From NCBI GenBank assembly GCA_903853735.1, contig CAINUH010000130.1, positions 1-5,178 of the forward strand: a stretch of 5,178 nt of DNA. The letters run 5' to 3'. The translations under genes and the position numbers were made by a program. The notes under the pieces are model-generated. The model had not been told where the DNA came from. It saw only the letters and a program-made list of their open reading frames with translations, and ran no database searches. Positions 1-5,135 of the stretch are shown here, in pieces. Source of the stretch: an uncultured Desulfomonile sp. (GTDB lineage Bacteria > Desulfobacterota > Desulfomonilia > Desulfomonilales > Desulfomonilaceae). Positions within the stretch are counted from its first letter, which is position 1. Each line of letters opens with the position of its first letter.

Positions 1-146
1 ATTAGGATAAGGCGTTCCCCGTCACAGTCTACCATTTGCAAAGCTCCTGTGGGACAAATGTTCACACACGACCCGCAGCCGATACATTTTGGAAGCCCGT
101 GAATATAATCTTTTAGAATGAGAGAGCTTTCTCCAGCATGACTCAT
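1..146 (-). CDS. 4Fe-4S ferredoxin-like subunit (partial, 3' end outside window)
   Basis: Only the first 48 codons are present; the frame is still open at the left edge. It probably carries electrons to or from the molybdoenzyme encoded just upstream. Seen: an N-terminal segment of about 20 residues, then a ferredoxin cluster motif CIGCGSCVNICP with cysteines 21, 24, 27 and 31 followed by TGAL, the classic CxxCxxCxxxCP pattern of a [4Fe-4S] site. The ATG at 146 is preceded by GGAGG at 156-160 with a 9-base spacer, and lies 35 bases after the stop of the oxidoreductase gene, so co-transcription is likely. Known: PsrA/PhsA/TtrA-type catalytic subunits work with an iron-sulfur subunit. The start does not resemble the usual PsrB/DmsB opening, in which the first cysteine motif lies near an M-x-x-Y-x-x-x-x-D segment, so this could be a different ferredoxin-type protein. 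Total length, number of clusters and later domains cannot be judged here. Confidence 0.85.
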   Translation of the reverse strand, partial: MSHAGESSLILKDYIHGLPKCIGCGSCVNICPTGALQMVDCDGERLIL

Positions 147-155
147 AGTTCTCAG

Positions 156-160
156 CCTCC
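156..160 (-). promoter_or_regulatory. Ribosome binding site of the 4Fe-4S protein
   Basis: GGAGG on the minus strand, 9 bases before the ATG at 146. It lies in the 35-base gap after the oxidoreductase stop and fixes the start of the truncated ferredoxin-like gene. Confidence 0.75.
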
Positions 161-181
161 GTGTACAGTGGTACAATCCAG

Positions 182-2272
182 CTAAGCCTTCTTGACTGTA
201 ACGAAGCAGTCCGTTATGGGACAATTACCGCCTATCGCAACCCTCAGAAGCCCCTTCATCAAGGTGTTATCCCTCATCCCCTTCTTGTATGCACGAGTTT
301 GCAGCGGTATTTCCCTGCCATAACCGTGGAGCGTATAGACTGCCTCCGGATGAATATGGTCGGTCACAGATGCTTTGATCGTTTGGGTCACTCCGCAGGA
401 CGAGACATGAACCAGGTCTCCGGTGCTTATGCCGAGCTTTTTCGCTTCACCGGTGTTGATCCACAAGTTGTTTTCGGACTGAATTTCGTTGAGATACATG
501 TTATTCAAAGAAGTTCCCTGAGTATGAACTGCGATCTTGCCCGTTAATAGCCTGTAGCAGCCTTCGGGGGGAGCCTTCGGGCTTTCGTAGGGCGGAAAAG
601 ACGGTAAGCCATTATCCTCAAGCAAGCTGGAAACAAATTCTATTTTTTTTGAAGGAGTTTTGAACTTGAGACCGTCTTTTCGGTCCCAAAGTATCTGATC
701 CTTTGACAGAGGAATATGGCCCTTGTCGTAGAAATCCTCGAGCCGGAAACCCATGTCCTTCAATTGGAATTCTATCAGTTCTTCGATAGTTGTGTATGGA
801 AAGTATTGTCCGAGATCCAAACGTTCTGCCAGTTGTCTGAAAATCCACCATTTCGGTCTACAATCGTACTTAGGCTCAACCGCCTGTCTTCTCAGCCACA
901 GGGCGGGCTTGGGACCTGATTTGACAATGACCGGGTCGGTCCTTTCCAGGTATGTTGCTTCAGGAAGAATGACATCGGACACCCAGCCGGTATGACTGTA
1001 GTTGACATCTATGGTCACCAGCAGGTCCAACTTGGACAATCCCTCTGTGAAAGCGTCGGGGTCGGGGAAAGCTGACAATGGATCGAACCGGTAGTTTATG
1101 TAAGCTTTTACGGGGTAAGGGTCTTCATTGAGAATAGCGTGGGGAAGCATCTGGGCTAGGCCGTAGTCGGCTGAAAGATGTTTGTATTTCCATCCTACTC
1201 CGTCAAACCGCTTTTTGTCTACCTTGGGAACAGCGTCAACCAGTTTTCTGAGTGGTTTGTGGCCGGCATCAGCTTCGCCTTTATTAAAAATCAGACCTCC
1301 CCTGGCTTCATAGGCTCCGAGAAGCGCATAGAGAAAGTAAATGGATCTTCTGAAGTAATAATCATTTTCAGTCCAGGCCGTCATCCAACCCTGGTACAGG
1401 ATGACAGCGGGCTTGTGTTCGGCGAGTTCATGAGCCACCGACACTATTTGCTTCGCCCCTATGCCGGTCTCTGTCTCGGCCCATTCCGGTGTATAAGGCT
1501 CCACAAATTTGACTAGTTCACCCATGCCGAGAACCCATCTCTCGACAAATTCGGCATCGTACAAGTGCTCCCTTATAATCACGTTGATCAAGGCCAGATT
1601 CAGAGCGTAATCCGTACCGGGCCTGATTATGAAGAACCGGTTGGATTTGGCGGCGGTGTAATTCCAACGAACGTCTACATGGGTAAATTTCATGCCCCTT
1701 TCCAGAGCGTCTATGAAATCCTTTGCTTCCTTGGTCCCGATGGACTGGAGAATGTTTCTCCCGTACAGGATTGAATAGTTACAGTTTTTCCAGTCATAGG
1801 ATACCGTATTTCTCCGATGGCCCGTCATGGCGTTGTGGGCGTTATGGACGCTGTTTGAGCACGAGCCGTGGTGATTAAAATAATTGGGAGAGCCCAGAGC
1901 CTTTATGAAGGCTTTTTGCATATCGGTGAAGGCGCCTCCCCGGTCTCCGAGGACCACGCTTTCACCGCCAAAATCGTTTATGATCCGTTTCAATTTATCG
2001 GCCACATAGTCAAGCGCCTCCTCCCAGCTTGCCTTCCTCCATTTTCCGGATCCTCGCTCTCCGTCTCTTATTAGAGGATGTTGGAGGCGCTCGGAATCAT
2101 TTTGGAAAACTTTTCCGGCAGCCCCTCTCGGGCAGAGAAACCGGCCTCCCAAGAGGTGAGGATTACCCCATATATGCTTGACTGCTCCGTTTGCCACCTC
2201 TACTTCAATGGGACAGCGCACCGTACACATGGCGCAGATGCTGTAAACCGATTTGGTCACGCCTTCCGACAT
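182..2272 (-). CDS. Molybdopterin oxidoreductase catalytic subunit, PsrA/PhsA-like, cytoplasmic type
   Basis: A 696-residue member of the DMSO reductase superfamily, expected to bind a bis-MGD cofactor and one [4Fe-4S] cluster. Seen: cluster ligands C13, C16, C20 and C47 (CAMCTVRC...CPRG) at the N-terminus; the main molybdopterin fold from about 60 to 480; HHGSCSNS with C138 where PsrA/PhsA-type enzymes place the Mo-ligating cysteine; and a C-terminal dinucleotide-binding domain from about 573, opening with a TGKIAVHTQGTSLNN segment typical of the polysulfide/thiosulfate/tetrathionate reductase branch. No Tat or Sec signal: the cluster motif begins 12 residues after the start, and an in-frame TGA at 2285-2287 excludes an upstream start. 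GAAAGGA at 2280-2286, 7 bases from the ATG, supports the start. Known periplasmic relatives carry a Tat signal and are somewhat longer, so this one probably acts in the cytoplasm. It follows the histidine kinase by 81 bases and precedes a 4Fe-4S gene by 35. The substrate cannot be read from sequence; sulfur compounds are one option among several, and a QrcB-like or other non-sulfur role remains possible. Confidence 0.93.
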   Translation of the reverse strand: MSEGVTKSVYSICAMCTVRCPIEVEVANGAVKHIWGNPHLLGGRFLCPRGAAGKVFQNDSERLQHPLIRDGERGSGKWRKASWEEALDYVADKLKRIINDFGGESVVLGDRGGAFTDMQKAFIKALGSPNYFNHHGSCSNSVHNAHNAMTGHRRNTVSYDWKNCNYSILYGRNILQSIGTKEAKDFIDALERGMKFTHVDVRWNYTAAKSNRFFIIRPGTDYALNLALINVIIREHLYDAEFVERWVLGMGELVKFVEPYTPEWAETETGIGAKQIVSVAHELAEHKPAVILYQGWMTAWTENDYYFRRSIYFLYALLGAYEARGGLIFNKGEADAGHKPLRKLVDAVPKVDKKRFDGVGWKYKHLSADYGLAQMLPHAILNEDPYPVKAYINYRFDPLSAFPDPDAFTEGLSKLDLLVTIDVNYSHTGWVSDVILPEATYLERTDPVIVKSGPKPALWLRRQAVEPKYDCRPKWWIFRQLAERLDLGQYFPYTTIEELIEFQLKDMGFRLEDFYDKGHIPLSKDQILWDRKDGLKFKTPSKKIEFVSSLLEDNGLPSFPPYESPKAPPEGCYRLLTGKIAVHTQGTSLNNMYLNEIQSENNLWINTGEAKKLGISTGDLVHVSSCGVTQTIKASVTDHIHPEAVYTLHGYGREIPLQTRAYKKGMRDNTLMKGLLRVAIGGNCPITDCFVTVKKA

Positions 2273-2307
2273 ATACTTTTCCTTTCAAGGTGATCGAGAG
2301 ACTTCAT
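2257..2307 (-). CDS. Possible 16-codon leader ORF overlapping the oxidoreductase start
   Basis: A tiny reading frame, MKSLDHLERKSICRKA, starts at an ATG (2305-2307) preceded by GGAG at 2316-2319 with an 8-base spacer. It ends at a TGA (2257-2259) inside the oxidoreductase gene, overlapping its start by 16 bases in another frame. The arrangement would suit translational coupling or a leader peptide. Its ribosome binding site falls within a predicted hairpin (2308-2330). An ORF this short with a GGAG can occur by chance, so confidence is low. The peptide resembles nothing I recognise. Confidence 0.22.
   Translation of the reverse strand: MKSLDHLERKSICRKA
2280..2286 (-). promoter_or_regulatory. 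Ribosome binding site of the molybdoenzyme
   Basis: GAAAGGA on the minus strand with a 7-base spacer to the ATG at 2272. With the in-frame TGA at 2285-2287 it fixes this start and rules out a longer protein carrying an export signal. Confidence 0.7.
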
Positions 2308-2330
2308 GTCACCGGCTCCGGCCTGGTAAC
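2308..2330. other. Intergenic hairpin between kinase and molybdoenzyme genes
   Basis: Inverted repeat: on the plus strand GTCACC-GGC, loop TCCG, then GCC, a single unpaired T, and GGTAAC. This gives nine base pairs with one bulge and one G-U wobble in the minus-strand transcript. No T-run follows in the minus-strand direction, so it is not a typical intrinsic terminator. It sits 35 bases before the oxidoreductase ATG, covers the GGAG of the small leader ORF, and could affect translation or mRNA processing (inference). Confidence 0.4.
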
Positions 2331-2353
2331 TTTCCAGAATGTTTTTTATTGTC

Positions 2354-3091
2354 TTAACACTTGATCCGGACAATAAATTCTGCCCCCCGAGGGCTCTTTG
2401 CCAGTGACAACCCGCCTCCGAGAGCTTCTGCAAGGGCTTGGGCTCCGGCTAATCCCAGACCATGCCCGCGGACGGGGAAGCCATCTGCTTTACAATGTTG
2501 AAAATACTGGTCAAATATCTGCTGGTGATAGCAATCAGGAATTCCCGGTCCATCGTCCCGTACGGAAAGGATCAAGTAGCCACTGTCGGCAGCACACCTG
2601 AGGTAAACGCTCTTGTCCTTGTATTTGAAGGCGTTCGAAAGGAGATTGGTCATAATGAGACAAAGCTTTGTTTCATCCACGTGGATGGTCCTGTTAAGCT
2701 GTGTTTCTTCTGCCTCCAGGAAGATATGATTCGCAGTGAGAACGTTTCGAAATCTGTCCAACGTGTGAGCATCCTCGATGGCATCGGACACAGGCGGGTC
2801 CACAACGTCAAAGATCTCAATGAGGGCATTTTTTAGGATATCGGACAAAGTCGAGTCGCCAGGTTTGACTATGCCCATTGAGGCCATGTCCACTTCGAGC
2901 ATACTATTGGCCAAATGCCTCAGCCGAAGAGCATTTCTTAGAATTCGTCTCACGACTTTCTCCTGCTTTGCTGACAATAATCCGTATCGTTCCTGATTCT
3001 CAAGCAGGGATCGAGCCCCGGTTTCAATAATATTCACGGGGTTCTTGAGGTCGTGTACGAGGTGTGCGGTTTGAATATTTTTGATGGTCAC
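2354..3091 (-). CDS. Soluble sensor-less histidine kinase (HisKA + HATPase_c)
   Basis: A 245-residue histidine kinase reduced to its transmitter core; it should autophosphorylate and pass phosphate to the response regulator encoded just upstream. Seen: H-box HLVHDLKNP with phospho-acceptor H13; dimerisation helices to about 75; N-box TNLLSNAFKY with N149 and N153; G1 box DDGPGIP (179-185); F-box around 193-197; G2 box GHGLGL (209-214). There are no transmembrane segments and no PAS, GAF or other input domain, so it is cytoplasmic and must take its signal through a partner or the kinase core. The start is GTG at 3089-3091 with GGAG 7 bases upstream; an in-frame TAA two codons before it blocks any longer form. 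The acceptor histidine is therefore unusually close to the N-terminus. The regulator stop lies 42 bases upstream, and the molybdoenzyme starts 81 bases downstream. All motifs are intact, so this looks like a real short kinase and not a decayed one. Confidence 0.93.
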   Translation of the reverse strand: MTIKNIQTAHLVHDLKNPVNIIETGARSLLENQERYGLLSAKQEKVVRRILRNALRLRHLANSMLEVDMASMGIVKPGDSTLSDILKNALIEIFDVVDPPVSDAIEDAHTLDRFRNVLTANHIFLEAEETQLNRTIHVDETKLCLIMTNLLSNAFKYKDKSVYLRCAADSGYLILSVRDDGPGIPDCYHQQIFDQYFQHCKADGFPVRGHGLGLAGAQALAEALGGGLSLAKSPRGAEFIVRIKC

Positions 3092-3098
3092 CGATTAA

Positions 3099-3102
3099 CT
3101 CC
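3099..3102 (-). promoter_or_regulatory. Ribosome binding site supporting the GTG start of the kinase
   Basis: GGAG on the minus strand, 7 bases upstream of the GTG at 3089-3091. The in-frame TAA at 3095-3097 lies between it and the start, so this GTG is the only initiation codon that keeps the H-box. Confidence 0.65.
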
Positions 3103-3133
3103 AGAATCGTTTCGGCAGGATCATTAGGGCAAA

Positions 3134-3652
3134 TCAAGATTCAATAATCACGGAATCGTTCACGCCGAGGTTCGCATCAAATTTCTCCCAAAATTCCTTT
3201 TCACTTTTTCTCCATTCCGGCCCGAAGCGCTTACCAAAAGATGAACCGACCTTTTCAAAGACGGACCTCCAAGCAGAATTATAACTCAGGGTCAATACAT
3301 CCTCAATAAAGGGCGCTATTTTCCCCAGTTGATCCTTGGGAAGATAGGCCCGTGCTCCTAGCTCGATAGATCTTTTCAGCGATTCCGGGCTCAGGGCATG
3401 GGCAGTGAGGATTACCACCGGAATCTTCCTGGACACGGCGAACTGCAGCAGTTCGAGACCTCGAACTCCCATAATGTCGAGAACGGCCAAATCATAGGTC
3501 AGCAAGGACATCTTTTCCATGCCCTCTTCAAAGGTTGATGCGTGGTCCAACTCCACATCGTATTCCTCAAGTTCTTCGGCGATGATCTCAATTATGTCCC
3601 GTTCATCGTCGACCGCGAGGATTTGTTTTCTCTTCAAAGGGTTTGATGGCAT
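3134..3652 (-). CDS. Response regulator, REC domain with short C-terminal tail, no DNA-binding domain
   Basis: A 172-residue regulator with a receiver domain at about residues 8-120. Seen: acidic pocket D15-D16 (ILAVDDE), phospho-acceptor D59 (LAVLDIMG), switch threonine T83 (VVILTAHA) and conserved lysine K106 (YLPKD). All residues for phosphorylation are present. Residues 121-172 form a charged, aromatic-rich tail (SAWRSVFEKVGSSFGKRFGPEW region) with no helix-turn-helix, GGDEF, HD-GYP or AAA+ motif that I can see. It may dock a protein partner or be a small extension (inference). It is the first gene of the likely operon, 42 bases before the kinase that probably phosphorylates it. The ATG at 3652 has GGAG at 3661-3664 with an 8-base spacer, and a plausible promoter lies directly upstream. 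With no DNA-binding output, it is more likely to act by protein contact or as a phosphorelay intermediate than as a transcription factor. Confidence 0.93.
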   Translation of the reverse strand: MPSNPLKRKQILAVDDERDIIEIIAEELEEYDVELDHASTFEEGMEKMSLLTYDLAVLDIMGVRGLELLQFAVSRKIPVVILTAHALSPESLKRSIELGARAYLPKDQLGKIAPFIEDVLTLSYNSAWRSVFEKVGSSFGKRFGPEWRKSEKEFWEKFDANLGVNDSVIIES

Positions 3653-3673
3653 TGACGGTTCTCCGAACCCTTT

Positions 3674-3702
3674 ATTTAATATACTGTCAAGATTCGTGTC
3701 AA
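3674..3702 (-). promoter_or_regulatory. Putative sigma-70 promoter of the regulator-kinase-molybdoenzyme operon
   Basis: On the minus strand a consensus -35 TTGACA (3697-3702) is followed after 17 bases by TTAAAT (3674-3679), a 4/6 match to the -10 box. Transcription would begin near 3667, about 15 bases before the regulator ATG. A second perfect TTGACA lies at 3685-3690, inside the spacer. The perfect -35 and correct spacing favour a promoter; the weak -10 lowers confidence. Confidence 0.45.
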
Positions 3703-3802
3703 GGTGCTTTGCGGCGATTCAGCGTGGAATAATTTAACGCCATCGCGCTTTGCCACCAGCTATCGGCTTTACCCTCTGCACTGACCCATAGTTAGTATGT
3801 AG

Positions 3803-4795
3803 TCACGAAGGCATGAAGCGGTCCCTCCACGCAGGAATTATTCCGAAACCGTCCGCCGAGCGCACCGCATTTTCCACCGCCTTTTGTAACGCTTCTGCTG
3901 CCATGAGTCCGATACGGTTGGGGTCTGCCGGTCTGTCGCCGACTCCCAGGAGAATTGTCAGGTCTCCGTCAAGATGGCTGTGGAATGGTCGGATGACGCG
4001 ATCCAAGCCCACTGTCGCTTGAGCCGCGATTCTGGATGCCATAATCTTGTCCAATCGCGCATTGACGGCTACCACAGCCAAAGTCGTATTCTCAAATGAA
4101 ATTCTTCGTGATTCGGCTAATCCTTCTTTCAAGAGCGAAGCCGAATCCGCTAACTCTAGTGAAGAAACTGATTGCCTGGCGCCGGCGAGCAGTTCCCCTG
4201 CCGTGCCTGTCACATCTCCATAGGCGTTGACAACTACCAGTGCCCCGAGGACTATTTCGCCGGAAGTGACTGAGGCTGACCCCAATCCACCTTTCATGGC
4301 CTGTTCCACACCGAACAGTTTTCCCACAGTTGCACCCGTACCAGCGCCCACGCTGCCTTGTTCAAAATGGTCGGAAGATGCGCACCGGCACGCCAGCCTG
4401 CCCATTTCGCTATCGGGACGCACGGCACTGTCTCCGAAGTTCAGATCGAAAATCGCTGCGGCCGGCACTATCGGAATGGTCATTCCACCGTAGTGAAACC
4501 CTACTCCATGCTCCTCCAGGTAAGACAGCACACCTCCCGCCGCATCCAGACCAAAAGCGCTTCCTCCACACAGACACACGGCGTGAACGCGATCCACCAC
4601 GTGCAACGGACGCAACGAATCAGCCTGCCGCGTGGACGGTGCGCTTCCCCCGATATGGAGGCCCGCCGCTGCGCCGGAAGAAGGGAGCAAAATTACCGTC
4701 ACCCCGGTCTTGGCATGAGTGTCTGAGGCATTGCCTACCCGTATACCCGGAACATCAGTAATGTCCCCAGATAACAAACAGGAAGAGTTTCTCAT
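3803..4795 (-). CDS. P1-family peptidase/amidohydrolase (DmpA/NylC-like Ntn hydrolase)
   Basis: A 330-residue member of the P1 (S58/DmpA) family: Ntn-type hydrolases made as a precursor that cleaves itself to expose a Thr or Ser nucleophile, and known to act as aminopeptidases or amide hydrolases. Seen: N-terminal ITDVPGIRVGNA (12-23), GGSAFGLDAAGGV (77-89), GSVGAGTGATVGK (147-159), an ENTT site at 235-238 and HLDGD (274-278). By comparison with nylon-oligomer hydrolase NylC, cleavage should fall between N236 and T237, giving parts of 236 and 94 residues, with K159, N190, D276 and D278 completing the active site. The frame stays open to a TTG at 4903, but the ATG at 4795 is preferred: it has GAGGGG with an 8-base spacer, and the family usually begins just before the DVPGIRVG motif. 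The upstream extension looks non-homologous. No signal peptide is seen, so it is likely cytoplasmic. It is divergent from the tRNA gene, with 150 bases separating its stop from the regulator start. The natural substrate is unknown. Confidence 0.94.
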   Translation of the reverse strand: MRNSSCLLSGDITDVPGIRVGNASDTHAKTGVTVILLPSSGAAAGLHIGGSAPSTRQADSLRPLHVVDRVHAVCLCGGSAFGLDAAGGVLSYLEEHGVGFHYGGMTIPIVPAAAIFDLNFGDSAVRPDSEMGRLACRCASSDHFEQGSVGAGTGATVGKLFGVEQAMKGGLGSASVTSGEIVLGALVVVNAYGDVTGTAGELLAGARQSVSSLELADSASLLKEGLAESRRISFENTTLAVVAVNARLDKIMASRIAAQATVGLDRVIRPFHSHLDGDLTILLGVGDRPADPNRIGLMAAEALQKAVENAVRSADGFGIIPAWRDRFMPS

Positions 4796-4803
4796 ACTGA
4801 CAT

Positions 4804-4809
4804 CCCCTC
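4804..4809 (-). promoter_or_regulatory. Ribosome binding site that decides the P1 hydrolase start
   Basis: GAGGGG on the minus strand, 8 bases before the ATG at 4795. The other in-frame candidates (ATG at 4825, TTG at 4903) have no comparable site, so this supports the 330-residue form over a 366-residue one. Confidence 0.75.
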
Positions 4810-4844
4810 GCTCCCAATGATCCATACCATCGCGGTGTCGTGCA

Positions 4845-4875
4845 ATAATATGGTTTTTCTTCCAGGGAATTGCAA
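4845..4875 (-). promoter_or_regulatory. Weak candidate promoter of the P1 hydrolase
   Basis: On the minus strand TTGCAA (4870-4875, 4/6 match to -35) and TATTAT (4845-4850, 5/6 match to -10) are separated by 19 bases, slightly long. Transcription would begin near 4838, downstream of the TTG at 4903, which fits the shorter gene model. The match is modest and could be chance. Confidence 0.3.
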
Positions 4876-4961
4876 TGGCATTGGTCAAAACAGGCAATAA
4901 CAAGACTCAAGGGTTTGCAACAACTCGGTTATCATGGACACCTGCCTTGTGGACCCATTGT

Positions 4962-4991
4962 TTGACACTCGCTGGGACACCGTGATATAAT
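4962..4991 (+). promoter_or_regulatory. Consensus sigma-70 promoter of tRNA-Val
   Basis: Perfect TTGACA (4962-4967) and perfect TATAAT (4986-4991) with an 18-base spacer. The expected start point near 4998 is about six bases before the mature tRNA 5' end, so the 5' leader removed by RNase P would be very short. A strong, housekeeping-type promoter. Confidence 0.88.
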
Positions 4992-5003
4992 ACATCTCAG
5001 GTT

Positions 5004-5078
5004 GGGCGGGTAGCTCAGGGGGAGAGCACTGCCTTCACACGGCAGGGGTCGGAGGTTCAAATCCTCTCTCGCCTACCA
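5004..5078 (+). tRNA. tRNA-Val (anticodon CAC)
   Basis: A complete 75-base cloverleaf with encoded CCA. Acceptor stem GGGCGGG (5004-5010) pairs with CTCGCCT (5068-5074). The D stem is GCTC/GAGC with a 7-base loop. The anticodon stem CTGCC/GGCAG encloses TTCACAC, placing anticodon CAC at 5036-5038, which reads GUG valine codons. The variable loop is 5 bases; the T stem GGAGG/CCTCT encloses TTCAAAT; discriminator A is at 5075 and CCA at 5076-5078. The outermost acceptor pair is G-U instead of the common G-C, and a second G-U lies lower in the stem. It is flanked by its own promoter and terminator, so it is a single-gene unit. Confidence 0.97.
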
Positions 5079-5094
5079 GAAATATCTTTTGAAG

Positions 5095-5135
5095 TCAGGA
5101 TGTTGCGTCAAAAGACCTCATCCTGATTTTTTTTT
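5095..5135 (+). terminator. Intrinsic terminator of tRNA-Val
   Basis: Perfect 8-base-pair stem TCAGGATG (5095-5102) / CATCCTGA (5119-5126), with a 16-base loop that can form a small inner GTC/GAC pairing, followed directly by nine T residues (5127-5135). It lies 16 bases after the tRNA 3' end. The remaining 43 bases to the window edge show no gene; they hold a run of six G and an AT-rich tail. Confidence 0.9.

Noticed and set aside
162..175. Small inverted repeat TGTAC-agtg-GTACA between the oxidoreductase and 4Fe-4S genes
   Set aside because: Only five base pairs with no T-run; too weak to call a terminator or operator.
161..2293. Plus-strand open frames opposite the molybdoenzyme gene
   Set aside because: They are antisense to a strongly supported 696-residue gene, encode no recognisable motifs, and are explained by the coding strand's composition.
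3703..3802. Search for a terminator or small gene between the P1 hydrolase and the regulator
   Set aside because: No convincing stem with a T-run and no supported reading frame; only the candidate promoter at 3674-3702 is reported for this gap.
3813..4761. Plus-strand open frames opposite the P1 hydrolase
   Set aside because: They overlap each other and the well-supported hydrolase, and their proline/arginine/serine-rich products are typical of antisense shadow frames.
4936..4981. Direct repeat GGACACC (4936-4942 and 4975-4981) around the tRNA -35 box
   Set aside because: Seven bases only, one copy inside the promoter spacer; likely chance.
5050..5078. tRNA 3' end as an integration (att) site
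   Set aside because: tRNA ends are common integration targets, but no second copy of this segment and no integrase is present in the window.
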